NCBI RefSeq assembly: GCF_003669035.1
Contig: NZ_CP033070.1
Coordinates: forward strand, 4,278,001 to 4,342,000
DNA from: Chryseobacterium sp. 3008163
GTDB taxonomy: Bacteria > Bacteroidota > Bacteroidia > Flavobacteriales > Weeksellaceae
DNA: 64,000 nucleotides
Reading direction: 5' to 3'
The translations under genes and the position numbers were made by a program. The notes under the pieces were generated by a model that ran no database searches, was not told the origin of the DNA, and was given only the letters and a program-made list of their open reading frames with translations. Shown piece after piece: positions 20,893-31,066 of the stretch (position 1 is the stretch's first letter; every line of letters begins with the position of its first letter).

Positions 20893-22038
20893 ATGATACA
20901 GCCAATCAAACATTTTGCAATCAACTGGGTCGACGGGATGAAAGTTTCCCAGAGACATCTTAATGATCAGGATAATTTCTTAATAGATACGATTAGAGAC
21001 GCCAATTCTTTGGCCATAACTACATATAACTACGGATTGTTGCCAATTCCGAACGAATTTACAGACAAAACTATCTTTGATGTTCATAATACGGCAACCA
21101 ACGATGTTCAGCTTGTTATTAAACATTGCAGCGCCGTTACATTGGCCGGTTACAGAATTGAACTTAAAGACAGGAGAGTGAGTGTAAAATCGCTAGCGAA
21201 GTCGATGAATATGGAGGAAGATAACATCGATGGCGAATATTATATTCTTATTTCGGTAAATCCTTTTGATAAAGTTCCATTTGGTGATATTGATCCGGAA
21301 GAAATTCCCCCAAGACATCCGAATGCTCATGCGAATTATCATATCGAATTGCTTCCGGTTTCTTCACTGAACAGCAGTTATTCAGGAGGAAATTATTTGG
21401 TGGTAGGAAAGGTTGATTTTAAAGGAAATATTACTCAGGTGAATTCTACTTTTATTCCACCTTGTACTTCAGTACAAAGTCATCCTGCATTGATTGATTA
21501 TTACAATGGTTATGCAAAATCAATTGGAAATCTACAACAGTACGCATTTAAAATCATTCAGAAAGCTTCCCATAAAAATCAAAATACAGCATTAGCCTTA
21601 AATGTAAAATCATTGTGTACAGTTTTGGTAAATACATTTGGAGATATGTATTTCCAGTTCAGAAATGTAATTCCTTACCAGGCACCTGTTTTTCTGATCG
21701 AATCTTTTGCGAAACTGGCTTTAAGAATGTACAATGCAACTCAGGTTTTAGTACCTGCAGAATTGGAAGAAATGCTCAATTACAGTTTAGAGTGGAGCGA
21801 AATTGCGCCTCACACTCTACTCAACCAATTATCAACGGTTGCAGAAACCAATTATGATCATCACAACTGTGGCGAACCGTTATTATACATTCAGCAGATG
21901 TTGAGAAGTCTTGAAATTATTTTCTCTAAATTGAGCGAACTTGATTACATCGGTCAGCGTAAAGAAAACATCATTGTTAATGAACAGGAAGTTTCTTCAA
22001 ACACCAATCCGAAAAGAGGTTGGAGTGTTTTAGATTAG
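20893..22038 (+). CDS. tssK: Type VI secretion system baseplate protein TssK (subtype iii)
   Basis: TssK is a trimeric connector between the T6SS baseplate and the membrane complex. The 381-residue protein opens with WVDGMKVSQRHLNDQDNF, matching the W-x-x-G-M...H-x-x-x-Q/D start of TssK, and has a helical C-terminal half. It closes the operon and is followed by a terminator. The rest of the T6SS-iii (sheath, TssF, ClpV, Hcp) is not in this window. Confidence 0.8.
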   Translation: MIQPIKHFAINWVDGMKVSQRHLNDQDNFLIDTIRDANSLAITTYNYGLLPIPNEFTDKTIFDVHNTATNDVQLVIKHCSAVTLAGYRIELKDRRVSVKSLAKSMNMEEDNIDGEYYILISVNPFDKVPFGDIDPEEIPPRHPNAHANYHIELLPVSSLNSSYSGGNYLVVGKVDFKGNITQVNSTFIPPCTSVQSHPALIDYYNGYAKSIGNLQQYAFKIIQKASHKNQNTALALNVKSLCTVLVNTFGDMYFQFRNVIPYQAPVFLIESFAKLALRMYNATQVLVPAELEEMLNYSLEWSEIAPHTLLNQLSTVAETNYDHHNCGEPLLYIQQMLRSLEIIFSKLSELDYIGQRKENIIVNEQEVSSNTNPKRGWSVLD

Positions 22039-22060
22039 CAATTTAAACTTAAAAATACTT

Positions 22061-22090
22061 AATCCCGCGATTCATATTTCGGGATTTTTT
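22061..22090 (+). terminator. Terminator of the T6SS gene unit
   Basis: AATCCCG (22061-22067) pairs with CGGGATT (22080-22086), followed by a T-run. It lies 22 bases after the tssK stop. Confidence 0.8.
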
Positions 22091-22143
22091 ATGTAAAATT
22101 GTTGAGTGAAATTCATAAAAATAATTCTGTAATTTTATCTAAA

Positions 22144-23309
22144 ATGAACATTGAAAAAATAAGACAAGATACAAAAGGATTGTCTGACAAAATATTCTTA
22201 AACAGCGCAGGTTCTTCATTAATGCCTAGCATCGTCGTAGAATCGATGGTTGATTACTTTCATCAGGAAGAACAATTCGGAGGATACGAAGTTGCCAACA
22301 GAAATGTTGATTTACTGGAACAATTTTACAAAGAAACTGCAAAATTAATCAACTGCAAGCCTTCAAATATTGGCTTTGCAGCGAGTGCAACCGAGGCTTT
22401 TGCGAAAGCTTTGTCGAGTATTATTTTCAAGGAAGGCGATTGTATTATTACCACGGTAGACGATTATATTTCCAATCAGATTACATTTATTTCTTTACAG
22501 AAAAAACTGAATGTACAAATCTTCAGAATGAAAAATCTTCCCGATAACGAATTAGATCTGGAGGATTTTGAAAATTTAATTAAAAAATATAATCCCAAAT
22601 TAGTTGCTGTCACTCATATTCCTACTAATTCCGGGTTGATTCAAAATGTAGAAGCTGTGGGCAAAATCTGCCGTCAATATGATATTTTTTATTTGGTGGA
22701 TGCGTGTCAGTCTGTTGGACAAATGGTCGTCGATGTTGAAAAAATAAACTGTGATTTTCTTACGGCAACCGGAAGGAAATTTCTTCGCGGACCAAGAGGT
22801 ACAGGGTTTTTATATGTTTCAGATCGAGTTTTGGAGAAAGATTATGCCCCCTGCTTTTGGATGCAATGGGCGCATATTGGTCAGAATTTAATGATTATGA
22901 ATTATTTAAAACTGCAAAAAGATTTGAATATTTTGAGCATTCATACGGTTCAGTTGTAGGCTTCACTGAAACTTTAAAATATGCAAACAATGTAGGGTTG
23001 GAAAATATTGAAAATTACAACAGAAAATTATCCGAAAAACTAAGAGAGAATCTTCAGAATTCAGGTTTTAAGGTTTTAGATCAGGGAAATCGATTAAGCA
23101 GTATTGTGACTTTTTGTGGTGCGGATAATGATTTAGAGAATATTCAGAAAGTCCTTACAGAAAATAATGTATTCTTCTCTGTAAGTTATAAAAATTCTGC
23201 ACTGATTGACTTTACTAACAAAAATGTGCCTGGAGCGATACGGCTTTCTCCCCATTATTTTAATACGATGGAAGAAATTGAAAAAATATCCGAAATTTTA
23301 AAAGGATAA
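22144..23309 (+). CDS. Class V aminotransferase, frame-broken
   Basis: PLP enzyme of the cysteine desulfurase / class V aminotransferase fold. The sequence runs LNSAGSSLMP at the start, DACQSVGQM in the middle, and ATGRKFLRGPRGTGF around the PLP lysine. The frame stops early at 22959; adding one C to the C5 run at 22847-22851 gives APLLLDAMGAYWSEFND and continues to 23309, for 388 residues, the family length. The ATG at 22144 is preferred over the TTG at 22099 because the homologous start is close to the LNSAG motif. The substrate is not evident. Confidence 0.8.
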
Positions 23310-23379
23310 TTTGACTTTGAGAGTTTCAGTCAACTTCAGAATAATTAATTTTTCATAAGCTGAAACTCTCAAAGTCAAA
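23310..23379. terminator. Bidirectional terminator with a 20-bp perfect stem
   Basis: Bases 23310-23329 are the exact reverse complement of 23360-23379. The hairpin lies between the convergent aminotransferase and DtxR genes and can end transcription from both sides. Confidence 0.85.
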
Positions 23380-23382
23380 AGT

Positions 23383-24035
23383 TTATTTTTTAACCAGAAT
23401 TTTCTCCGTTGCTTTTTTACTTAAAACTTCGTGCTTTCCGTCAACTTCAACGGTTACAGATTTATCAAAATCTTCAATTTTAATGATCTTTATTTTAGTA
23501 TTCAGGAGAAGTTTTCTTTCGGTTAGGTAGTTCAGAAAAGCATCATCCGATAAGGTTACAGAAGCAAAAATGACATTTTCGCCAACTTTGCAGTCGCTTA
23601 ATTTCTGTAAATCCATCGAGATAATATTTCCGTCTTTATCCGGAATAGGTTCTCCGTGAGGATCGAATTTGGGATGATCTAAAATTTCATCCATCTTATC
23701 AAAAAATATTTTTGAGTGAACGTGTTCCAGCTGTTCGGCAATTTCATGAACATTTTCCCATCCGAAGTTCATTTTTTTAACCAGAAACATTTCGGTCAGT
23801 CTGTGTTTTCTGACCACCAATGCAGCTTCACGTCTGCCTTTTTCAGTAACTTTCAGTGGTTTGTAGGTTTCGTAGATAACCCATTTTTTTCTGAAAATTT
23901 CTTCATCATATTATTAACGCTCGGCATTTTCACATTGAGGAATTTGCTGAGTTCGTTAATCGTCACTTTACCTTCATTGTCAACTAAATGAAACAAAGCC
24001 TTCAGATAATTTTCTTCGGTTAATGTTGTCTTCAA
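23383..24035 (-). CDS. DtxR/MntR-type metal-dependent regulator, frame-broken
   Basis: The N-terminal winged helix-turn-helix (TEENYLKALFHLVDNEG, TINELSKFLNV) stops early, and the dimerisation and C-terminal parts follow in another frame. Adding one base to the T7 run at 23884-23890 joins them as SEKKWVIYETYKPLKVTEKG, giving 217 residues. The metal-binding dimerisation helix (RHRLTEMFLV-like, with VHEIAEQLEHVHS) and a C-terminal FeoA/SH3-like domain are visible, as in MntR/IdeR proteins that repress metal-uptake genes when Mn(II) or Fe(II) is bound. No transporter gene is adjacent. Confidence 0.82.
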
Positions 24036-24120
24036 AATGTTAGATGATTTTCGTTACAAATCTAACAAAATAATATTTAAAATTGAGTCTTGTTATTTTA
24101 AGTTTTTTTAATTTTACACA

Positions 24121-25149
24121 ATGAAATTTTCATTCAAAAACGACTATTCTGAGGGTTGTCATCCCAAAATTCTTGAAGCACTTGTACATTATAACCTCGA
24201 TCAGCAGGCTGGTTATGGAGAAGATCAGTATTCAGTGAAAGCTAAAGATTTAATTAAAGAAAAAATAAATAATCCAGATTCTGATGTCTATTTTGTCTCA
24301 GGTGGAACTCAGGCAAATCTTATTGTTATTTCTTCCATTTTAAAGCCTTATCAATGTGTGATTTCTGCGGCGACTGGACATATTCTGAATAATGAAACCG
24401 GAGCGATTGAAGCGACAGGACATAAAATTTTAAGCATTGAAAAAGAAGACGGAAAATTAACTCCATCCGATATTATTCCTGTCCTGGAAAATCACAAAAA
24501 TATTCCGCACCAAGTAATGCCGAAGCTGGTGTACATCTCTAATTCTACTGAACTTGGAACGGTTTATACAAAAAATGAATTGGAAGGTTTATCCCTTTTC
24601 TGCAGAGACAATAATCTGTATTTATTCATGGATGGAGCAAGATTAGGACATGCTTTAACATCCGAAATTAGCGATTTAAGTTTAGAAGATGTAGCGAAAT
24701 TAACCGATGTTTTTTATCTTGGTGGAACAAAAAACGGAGCGTTACTAGGCGAAGCGATTATCATCAACAATCTGCTGTTGCAGGAAGATTTTGCATTTAA
24801 TATCAAACAAAAAGGAGCGTTGTTGGCAAAAGGTCGTTTATTGGGAATTCAGTTTTTAGAATTGATGCAGAATGATTTATATTTTGATCTGGCAAAACAC
24901 GCCAACCAACAAGCCATGAAAATAAAAAATGCTTTACTGCAAAAGGGAGCATCTTTTCTATCTGACACCTTTACCAATCAGATTTTCCCAATTTTAAGCC
25001 ATGAGCTTATTGGAATTTTATTAGAGAAATTTGAATTTTATGTTTGGAAAAATATCGATGAAAAGTCATCTGCCATCCGTTTGATTACCTCATGGAATAC
25101 GAGCGACGAAGCAGTTGATGACTTTATAGAAATTATTGATAATCATTAA
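24121..25149 (+). CDS. Threonine aldolase / beta-eliminating lyase family enzyme
   Basis: A 342-residue fold-type I PLP enzyme. Visible features are NDYSEG at the start, the substrate loop FVSGGTQANL, DGARLGHA near the centre, and the PLP-lysine motif LGGTKNGAL. This family includes low-specificity L-threonine aldolase, which splits threonine or allo-threonine to glycine and acetaldehyde. It is divergent from the DtxR gene over an 85-bp AT-rich region. Confidence 0.88.
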   Translation: MKFSFKNDYSEGCHPKILEALVHYNLDQQAGYGEDQYSVKAKDLIKEKINNPDSDVYFVSGGTQANLIVISSILKPYQCVISAATGHILNNETGAIEATGHKILSIEKEDGKLTPSDIIPVLENHKNIPHQVMPKLVYISNSTELGTVYTKNELEGLSLFCRDNNLYLFMDGARLGHALTSEISDLSLEDVAKLTDVFYLGGTKNGALLGEAIIINNLLLQEDFAFNIKQKGALLAKGRLLGIQFLELMQNDLYFDLAKHANQQAMKIKNALLQKGASFLSDTFTNQIFPILSHELIGILLEKFEFYVWKNIDEKSSAIRLITSWNTSDEAVDDFIEIIDNH

Positions 25150-25155
25150 AAAAAT

Positions 25156-25231
25156 CTCTCGCAGATTAAAGGGATTACGCAGATTTTTTTTGATTGAAAT
25201 TAATCTGCGTAATCTACAAAATCAGCGAGAG
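25156..25231. repeat. Palindromic repeat copy 1, acting as a convergent terminator
   Basis: The left arm (25156-25185) contains CTCTCGCAGATT and GGATTACGCAGATT; the right arm (25202-25231) is its imperfect reverse complement, about 24 of 30 bases. Related copies lie at 27029-27120 and 59231-59309. It separates the convergent aldolase and deacetylase genes. Confidence 0.75.
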
Positions 25232-25293
25232 TTTTAAACTTTCAACACTCTCTTAAAGCATTATACATCTTTTGTTTCTCTGTGGTAAAATTA

Positions 25294-26160
25294 TTAATTC
25301 AGAACTTCATTAATTTTCGGGTATTCTGAAATTTTTCTGAATACAAAACGATTGGTTTTTTGTAGTTTTTCAATAAATAAATCCAATTCATTTACAGAAT
25401 CGGCATCCGTTAAATATTGATCGTGAGTAAGAAAAACCAGATGTCTTGAAGTTTTTTCGAGATCATTAAAAAAGATACTGTCCACTTTTTTTAGCATGAC
25501 CTGATGATTATCTTTAAGCTGCATTTTATTGGTGGGTTTCCATTCGAGATCCCAGCCGATTACTTTATAACCTGCAGTTTTTAATCTGTTTGCAGCTTCA
25601 TTTGAAGTTTTGATATCGGTACTCGTAATATTATTGAGTCTCCAGATATTTCTTCCAGGAGTTCTGGCAATTTTATTCTGTAATCTTAAACTGTCTTTTG
25701 CAGTATCAAAATCATGCACAACCATTGCAGGATTTTGATAGAAATCTGTGTATCTGTTGTGAGCATGGGTGTGACTATGATTAGCCAATTCGATTAATTT
25801 GTCTTTTCTGAGAGATTCGAGGTCGTCTTTTTGTCGTTTGCTTCCGTTGGCATGTTCGCCCACTAAAAATGCAGTGGCACAAACATTTCGTTTATGAAGA
25901 ATTTTAAGAAGATTTTCAGTACCGCGATTGGGACCATCATCAAAAGTGAGATAGATAACTCTTTTGTCTGACATGACTTCATCATCATCAATTTTCAAAA
26001 CTTGCTTTGCGACGGGAGGTTCTTTAGAAATCATCGTTTCAGATTCTTTCTTGTCTTTTTTCTGATTACAACTTGTAAACAAAATTGATGTTGCACCGAA
26101 CACTGCAACCATCCCTAGAAAAGTCCTGTTAAAAGACTTTTCCGCAAAAGTTTTTTTCAT
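25294..26160 (-). CDS. Polysaccharide deacetylase family lipoprotein
   Basis: NodB-type metal-dependent deacetylase of 288 residues. A lipoprotein signal with the lipobox LFTSC is followed by a Lys/Glu-rich linker and the catalytic domain: TFDDGP (catalytic Asp and metal Asp) near residue 72, the metal-binding HSHTHAH near 128, and RTPGRNIW. Likely a membrane-anchored enzyme acting on peptidoglycan or a surface polysaccharide. It is a single gene bounded by the palindromic repeat. Confidence 0.88.
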   Translation of the reverse strand: MKKTFAEKSFNRTFLGMVAVFGATSILFTSCNQKKDKKESETMISKEPPVAKQVLKIDDDEVMSDKRVIYLTFDDGPNRGTENLLKILHKRNVCATAFLVGEHANGSKRQKDDLESLRKDKLIELANHSHTHAHNRYTDFYQNPAMVVHDFDTAKDSLRLQNKIARTPGRNIWRLNNITSTDIKTSNEAANRLKTAGYKVIGWDLEWKPTNKMQLKDNHQVMLKKVDSIFFNDLEKTSRHLVFLTHDQYLTDADSVNELDLFIEKLQKTNRFVFRKISEYPKINEVLN

Positions 26161-26278
26161 AAAAATTGATGGATATTAAATTGTTAAAAAATGTTAATTT
26201 TCAAGTTTTAAATTTAGCAATTTTAATACCACTATTTGTGAGAAATTTTTAGATTTAATTAAATTTTAATAAAAATTA

Positions 26279-27013
26279 TTAAGCCAAAATTTTTTGAAGA
26301 TATAAACCATTTTTAATCGCCGAAATCCCCCAGGTATTATTGAAAAATATAAATGATTTCAAACCTGAATTTTTAATTTTCTCTGCCAAATTATTTAAAA
26401 AACCTTCTGAATATTCTGATTTATAAAGTATAGGTTTTCCGTGAAGTCGATAATAAAGTACATCATTTGAATTGATTACAATATCTTCTGAAAGGTTTCC
26501 CGGAAAACTTACACCAGAGAAAATGATTTTATTGTCGTTTAGAATTTTATAAATTTGATTATTCCACCAAGATTCATGACGGAATTCAATAACATTTAAA
26601 AATTGAAAATCAATATTTTCTAAAATCCGGTTTAAATTTTCTTCCGTATTTTTAAACGAAGGTGGAAACTGATATAAAAATCCGGCAAGTTTTTCTTTTA
26701 AATTGCTTTGAATATGCATGCAGAATTCGATGATTTCTTCTTTGCAGTTTTCCAGTCTTTTTTCATGTGAAATGATCTTTGGAATTTTAATGAAAAATTT
26801 AAAATCTTCCGGAGTTTCATCAAACCATTTTTGAAGTGTTTTGGAAGTTGGCTTTCTGTAAAATGTAGAATTGATTTCAACAGCATTGAACTGCTGAGAA
26901 TACAAACTTAAATAATCTTTACTTTTGGCATCTTCAGGATACAAAGTTCCCTTCCAATCGTTGTTGTAAAAACCCGAGCACCCAATGTAAAGATTTTCTT
27001 TTTTCATTTTCAA
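26279..27013 (-). CDS. DUF72 domain-containing protein
   Basis: TIM-barrel protein of 244 residues with the family start IGCSGFYNNDWKGTLYP and NAVEINSTFYRKP, then VIEFRHESWW and a C-terminal FFNNTWGISAI strand. DUF72 proteins (YecE-like) are widespread with no proven activity. It lies downstream of the P-ATPase gene on the same strand, with a palindromic repeat between. Confidence 0.9.
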   Translation of the reverse strand: MKMKKENLYIGCSGFYNNDWKGTLYPEDAKSKDYLSLYSQQFNAVEINSTFYRKPTSKTLQKWFDETPEDFKFFIKIPKIISHEKRLENCKEEIIEFCMHIQSNLKEKLAGFLYQFPPSFKNTEENLNRILENIDFQFLNVIEFRHESWWNNQIYKILNDNKIIFSGVSFPGNLSEDIVINSNDVLYYRLHGKPILYKSEYSEGFLNNLAEKIKNSGLKSFIFFNNTWGISAIKNGLYLQKILA

Positions 27014-27028
27014 AATTCAATTAATTTA

Positions 27029-27120
27029 TTTCTCGCTGATTTTTCAGATTAAGCAGATTCTTTTAGTTTAAACTATTTTAAGATTATTATTTTTTAAATC
27101 AAATTAATCTGCGAGAGAAA
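27029..27120. repeat. Palindromic repeat copy 2
   Basis: The left arm has TTTCTCGCTGATTTTTCAG and AAGCAGATT; the right arm ends AATCTGCGAGAGAAA. The arms are more diverged than in copy 1 and are separated by an AT-rich loop. It sits between the P-ATPase stop and the DUF72 start. Confidence 0.65.
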
Positions 27121-27134
27121 ATTTCAACGAAGAT

Positions 27135-29876
27135 TTATTTCACATTCAAATCAACAGAATTCAATCTCAACGAATTTAAAATCACAGACAAAGAACTGAT
27201 GCTCATTGCCGCTGCAGCGATCATTGGAGACAATAATATTCCGAAAAAAGGATACAACAATCCTGCCGCAATCGGAATTCCCAGAACATTATAAATAAAG
27301 GCGAAAAATAGATTTTCTTTGATGTTTTTAAGAAGCTTTTCACTTAGAATTTTTGCTTTGGTAACACCAATCAAATCTCCTTTTAATAAGGTAATTTCTG
27401 CACTTTCAATAGCGACGTCGGTTCCTGTTCCCATGGCGATCCCGATATTGGCTTGCGCTAAAGCAGGGGAGTCGTTGATTCCGTCGCCGGTCATCGCTAC
27501 TATTTTTCCTTGTTGCTGAAGTTTTTTGACTTCATTTAATTTATCTTCAGGAAGACAATTGGCTTTAAAATGTTTAATTCCAAGAGCGTCTGCAACAGCT
27601 TTTGCGTTATGTTCATTATCGCCTGTCATCATAATGACGTCAATTCCGTCATTCAGAAGTAATTCGACTGCTTTTTTCGAGCTCTCTTTTATTTTATCGG
27701 TAAAACTGATTAAACCTAAAACTTCATTTTCCTGCGCAACGTAAGAAATTGTATGCGCTTTTGATTGAATTTCAATTGCTTTCTGTTTTAAAATTTCAGG
27801 AATCAGAATTTGATTTGAAGTCAGTAAATTTTCATTTCCTAAATAAACGGTTTTTCCGTTGATAGTTCCTTTCACACCTTTCCCAGAAATGTTTTCAAAA
27901 TCACTTACTTTTTCAGCCGAAATATTTTCATATTTTGCTTTTTTAATCACTGCATTTGACAGTGGATGTTCTGAATTTTGATTTAAAGAATAGGCTAACT
28001 TTAAAACTAAATTTTGATCATTATTTAAAGTTTCAATATGCTCAACCGACGGCTTTCCTTCAGTCAAAGTGCCTGTTTTATCGGTAATTAAAACGTTTAC
28101 TTTATTCATTTGTTCAAGTGCTTCGGCATTTTTAATTAAAATACCATTCTTAGCTCCTTTACCAATTCCTACCATCAAAGACATCGGCGTTGCCAAACCT
28201 AAAGCACACGGACAAGCCACGATGAGAACGGCAACGGCATTCACAAAAGCAAACAAACTTTTTTTACCTTCCGGTCCAAAAAACTGCCATAAAATAAAGG
28301 TAATAACCGCAACTAAAATAACTACCGGAACAAAAACTTTTGCTACTTTATCCGTCAGTTTTTGTATCGGAGCACGACTTCGGCTCGCATCGTTGACCAT
28401 TTTAATAATCTTTGAAAGCAACGTTTCATCGCCCACTTTTTCAGCTTTCATGATAAAAACGTGATTCCCGTTAATGGTTCCTGACGTTACTTTGTCATCC
28501 AGATTTTTCTCTACAGGAATAGGTTCGCCGGTTATCATACTTTCGTCAACCACAGAATTTCCTTCCGTAATTTTTCCATCCACAGGAATTTTTTCGCCGG
28601 GTTTTACTTTTAATAGATCTCCAATTTTTATTTCTGAAAGCGGAACTTTTTTTTCCTCGCCATTTACCATTAAATTGGCTTCATCCGGAGAAAGATTCAT
28701 CAATTCTTTGATGGCATTTCCTGTTTTCTTGTGAGCAACAGCTTCCATTAGCTGACCTAAAATAACTAAGGTGATAATGACACAAACTGCCTCAAAATAC
28801 AACGGGCTTTTATGATTATGCCCTCGAATTTCGTGAGGAACAATATCTGGGAAAAGTAAAGCAACAATGCTAAACAAAAACGCAGCGGAAACACCTAAAG
28901 CAATCAGGCTAAACATATTCAGGTTCCAAGTTTTAAATGAAATAAATCCTCTTTTCATCAAAAACCATCCTGAGTAGAACAGCACAGGAATCGTTAAAAC
29001 AAGTTCAATGTAACCTTGAATTTGATGTGAAAAAGGAAAATCAATAAACATTCCGCCCATCGAAAGAATAAAAACGGGAATTGTGAATGCTAACGAAGTG
29101 ATGAATTTTCTTTTTAAAATATTGAACGTTTCATCTTCTTGATTGTCACCATTTTTATCAGGATATCTTACCAAGTCCATTCCGCAAACAGGACAGCCAA
29201 CGTTGGAGTCATAGGTTTTATCTCCTTCACAAAACATTGGGCAATAATATTTCCCCGCCATGTCATCCGTAACTTTTGGTTTTTCCTGATGCTGATGATT
29301 GTGGGAATGCGAATGATGATTTGAAACTGAATTTTTAACTAAATCTTCCGTGATTTTTTCTAAATGCATGTGACAAACCGGACAGTCGCCTTTTTCATCA
29401 TAAATTTTGTCACCCTCACAGAACATCGGACAGTAATAATCACCGATATGATCTTTAAAATTTTCAGGTAAATTGGTTTTAGAAAAAGTAGGTTTAAAAT
29501 TGGGATCTTTTGCCAATTTTTCCTCAATCGGAACTAAAAACATGTTGCAGACCGGACATCTTTCGCCCTGCTTAAAATATACTTTTTCGCCTTCGCATTC
29601 CATCGGGCAATAATAAACGGAAGATGGAGAAACTCTATCCTGAGGTTTTACAAAAACTTTATCTGGATTATGTGGGTCTTCAAGTTTATAATTTCCTGCT
29701 TCTTCTAAGGCTTTATTTAATTCATTTAATTTAATTTCTCGATCAGAATTGATGGTCGCTGTATTGCTTTTGAGATCAATATCTGCATTTATATTTTCAA
29801 GACTGTTGAGTTTTTCTGAAATTTTATTTTGGCAACCTGAGCAGGTCATCCCAAGTATTTTATATTGTTTTTGCAT
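27135..29876 (-). CDS. copA: Copper-type heavy metal P1B-ATPase with four N-terminal metal-binding modules
   Basis: A 913-residue inner-membrane efflux pump. The N-terminus has an HMA domain (GMTCSGCQ at 9-16) and then three cassettes of the form YYCPM-x-CE...CPVC-x-M at about 87-116, 145-172 and 208-236, with a His-rich segment between the second and third. The membrane part holds [10 protein letters not shown], the CPC ion site of Cu(I)/Ag(I) pumps; TGEPIP, DKTGTLT, SEHPL and [10 protein letters not shown] complete the catalytic domains. Start and length are consistent. A fused HMA-AraC regulator gene lies 136 bases upstream and is the likely controller. Confidence 0.93.
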   Translation of the reverse strand: MQKQYKILGMTCSGCQNKISEKLNSLENINADIDLKSNTATINSDREIKLNELNKALEEAGNYKLEDPHNPDKVFVKPQDRVSPSSVYYCPMECEGEKVYFKQGERCPVCNMFLVPIEEKLAKDPNFKPTFSKTNLPENFKDHIGDYYCPMFCEGDKIYDEKGDCPVCHMHLEKITEDLVKNSVSNHHSHSHNHQHQEKPKVTDDMAGKYYCPMFCEGDKTYDSNVGCPVCGMDLVRYPDKNGDNQEDETFNILKRKFITSLAFTIPVFILSMGGMFIDFPFSHQIQGYIELVLTIPVLFYSGWFLMKRGFISFKTWNLNMFSLIALGVSAAFLFSIVALLFPDIVPHEIRGHNHKSPLYFEAVCVIITLVILGQLMEAVAHKKTGNAIKELMNLSPDEANLMVNGEEKKVPLSEIKIGDLLKVKPGEKIPVDGKITEGNSVVDESMITGEPIPVEKNLDDKVTSGTINGNHVFIMKAEKVGDETLLSKIIKMVNDASRSRAPIQKLTDKVAKVFVPVVILVAVITFILWQFFGPEGKKSLFAFVNAVAVLIVACPCALGLATPMSLMVGIGKGAKNGILIKNAEALEQMNKVNVLITDKTGTLTEGKPSVEHIETLNNDQNLVLKLAYSLNQNSEHPLSNAVIKKAKYENISAEKVSDFENISGKGVKGTINGKTVYLGNENLLTSNQILIPEILKQKAIEIQSKAHTISYVAQENEVLGLISFTDKIKESSKKAVELLLNDGIDVIMMTGDNEHNAKAVADALGIKHFKANCLPEDKLNEVKKLQQQGKIVAMTGDGINDSPALAQANIGIAMGTGTDVAIESAEITLLKGDLIGVTKAKILSEKLLKNIKENLFFAFIYNVLGIPIAAGLLYPFFGILLSPMIAAAAMSISSLSVILNSLRLNSVDLNVK

Positions 29877-30012
29877 TATCTTAAATTTATTCTACAAATT
29901 TCCAAAATGAAAATGGAAGACTGTTATAAATTTAAGGATAATAGTTACAGAATTTGGTTAGTTAGCTAAAGTTGTTAGACTGTAACTAAATAACTGATGA
30001 CTCATTCGCTTT

Positions 30013-30573
30013 TCAAATTTGATCCAACGGTTTTCTGTTCTGAACTTCTAGTTTTTTAAACTGAGTAGGGGTGTAGCCCGTTGTACTTTTAAATTGCGAG
30101 GAAAGATGCTGCACACTTTTATAACCCATGTGTCCGGCAATTTCGGTTAAAGTAAAATCGTTGTTGAAAAGAAGTTCTTTAACTTTTTCAATTTTTTGGA
30201 GAATATAATATTGCTCTAAAGTGACATTTTCGTTTTGCGAAAAAACTTTAGATAAAGAACTGTAATCTTTGTGTAAGGCACTACTTAGGAAATTTGATAA
30301 AACAAAATTTTCATCTGTATCTAATCTTCCTATTTTTAGAATAACAAGATTTTTAATATTTTCGATAAGTTGTTGAGAGGGGGCTTTTAAAATTTCAAAG
30401 CCAATTTCTTCAAGCTTATTTTCAATTGGGAGCAACTCATTTTCTGAAATGTCAGATTCAGTCTCAACTTCTCCTAATTGGATACATTGAACCTTAATTT
30501 CAGATTTTTTAAAAATATCAGCAACGGCGGAAATACAACGGTCGCAAACCATATTTTTTATGAGAATTTTCAT
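30013..30573 (-). CDS. AraC-family regulator with an N-terminal heavy-metal-associated-like domain
   Basis: A 186-residue protein with two parts. Residues 1-65 look like an HMA fold with a C-x-x-C pair (MVCDRC, Cys10 and Cys13) at the place of the metal site. Residues about 95-180 carry an AraC helix-turn-helix (TLTEIAGHMGYKSVQHLSSQFK and GYTPTQFKK). The next gene in the direction of transcription is the copper P-ATPase. The simplest reading is a copper-responsive activator of that pump; this is inferred. Its start overlaps the thioesterase stop by four bases. Confidence 0.8.
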   Translation of the reverse strand: MKILIKNMVCDRCISAVADIFKKSEIKVQCIQLGEVETESDISENELLPIENKLEEIGFEILKAPSQQLIENIKNLVILKIGRLDTDENFVLSNFLSSALHKDYSSLSKVFSQNENVTLEQYYILQKIEKVKELLFNNDFTLTEIAGHMGYKSVQHLSSQFKSTTGYTPTQFKKLEVQNRKPLDQI

Positions 30574-30965
30574 GACGGGTTGCCCAATCGGTCTTTTACA
30601 AATTCTACTTTTGTTTTTCCGTGCGGTGAAGGATTTCCGTCTTCATTAAGATTTACCATTACAATTCTGTCAACAGTAATGATGGTTTGATGGGTCATTT
30701 TGTTTCTTACAGCGCATTTTAAAGTTAATGAAGTTGACCCAAAAGCTGAAACTTCAATTCCAATTTCTATAATATCCCCCTGTTTTGCAGAACTTACAAA
30801 GTTGATTTCTGAGATATATTTTGTTACCACTTTTTTGTTTTCAAGTTGAATTACAGCATACAAAGCTGCTTCCTCATCGATCCATTGTAAAAGTCTTCCT
30901 CCAAAAAGTGATTGGTTAGGATTTAAATCTTCAGGTTTTACCCATTTTCTGGTGTGATAATTCAT
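30570..30965 (-). CDS. Acyl-CoA thioesterase, hotdog fold
   Basis: A 131-residue single hotdog domain with NQSLFGGRLLQWIDEEAALYA at the active-site helix, as in YciA/BACH thioesterases that hydrolyse acyl-CoAs. It is the first gene of a unit with the HMA-AraC regulator, coupled by a four-base overlap, although no functional link is obvious. Confidence 0.85.
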   Translation of the reverse strand: MNYHTRKWVKPEDLNPNQSLFGGRLLQWIDEEAALYAVIQLENKKVVTKYISEINFVSSAKQGDIIEIGIEVSAFGSTSLTLKCAVRNKMTHQTIITVDRIVMVNLNEDGNPSPHGKTKVEFVKDRLGNPS

Positions 30966-31066
30966 GAAATTGATATTTGAAACACAAATTTAATGTTTAA
31001 AACTGAATTTTTTGTGTGTTTATCATGTTTTAATCAAAACGAGAGCATTTATAAACTCAATTATTT

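Noticed and set aside
22099..22143. TTG start for the class V aminotransferase
   Set aside because: The extra 15 residues have no counterpart near the conserved LNSAG start, and the ATG at 22144 fits better.
24090..24116. Promoter for the threonine aldolase gene
   Set aside because: The TTG and TAATTTTA elements are present but the -7 box mismatches the final G and ends four bases before the start.
29961..30002. A sixth heptamer tract between the P-ATPase and the HMA-AraC genes
   Set aside because: ACT motifs recur at spacings of 6, 8 and 7, so the period is not firm.
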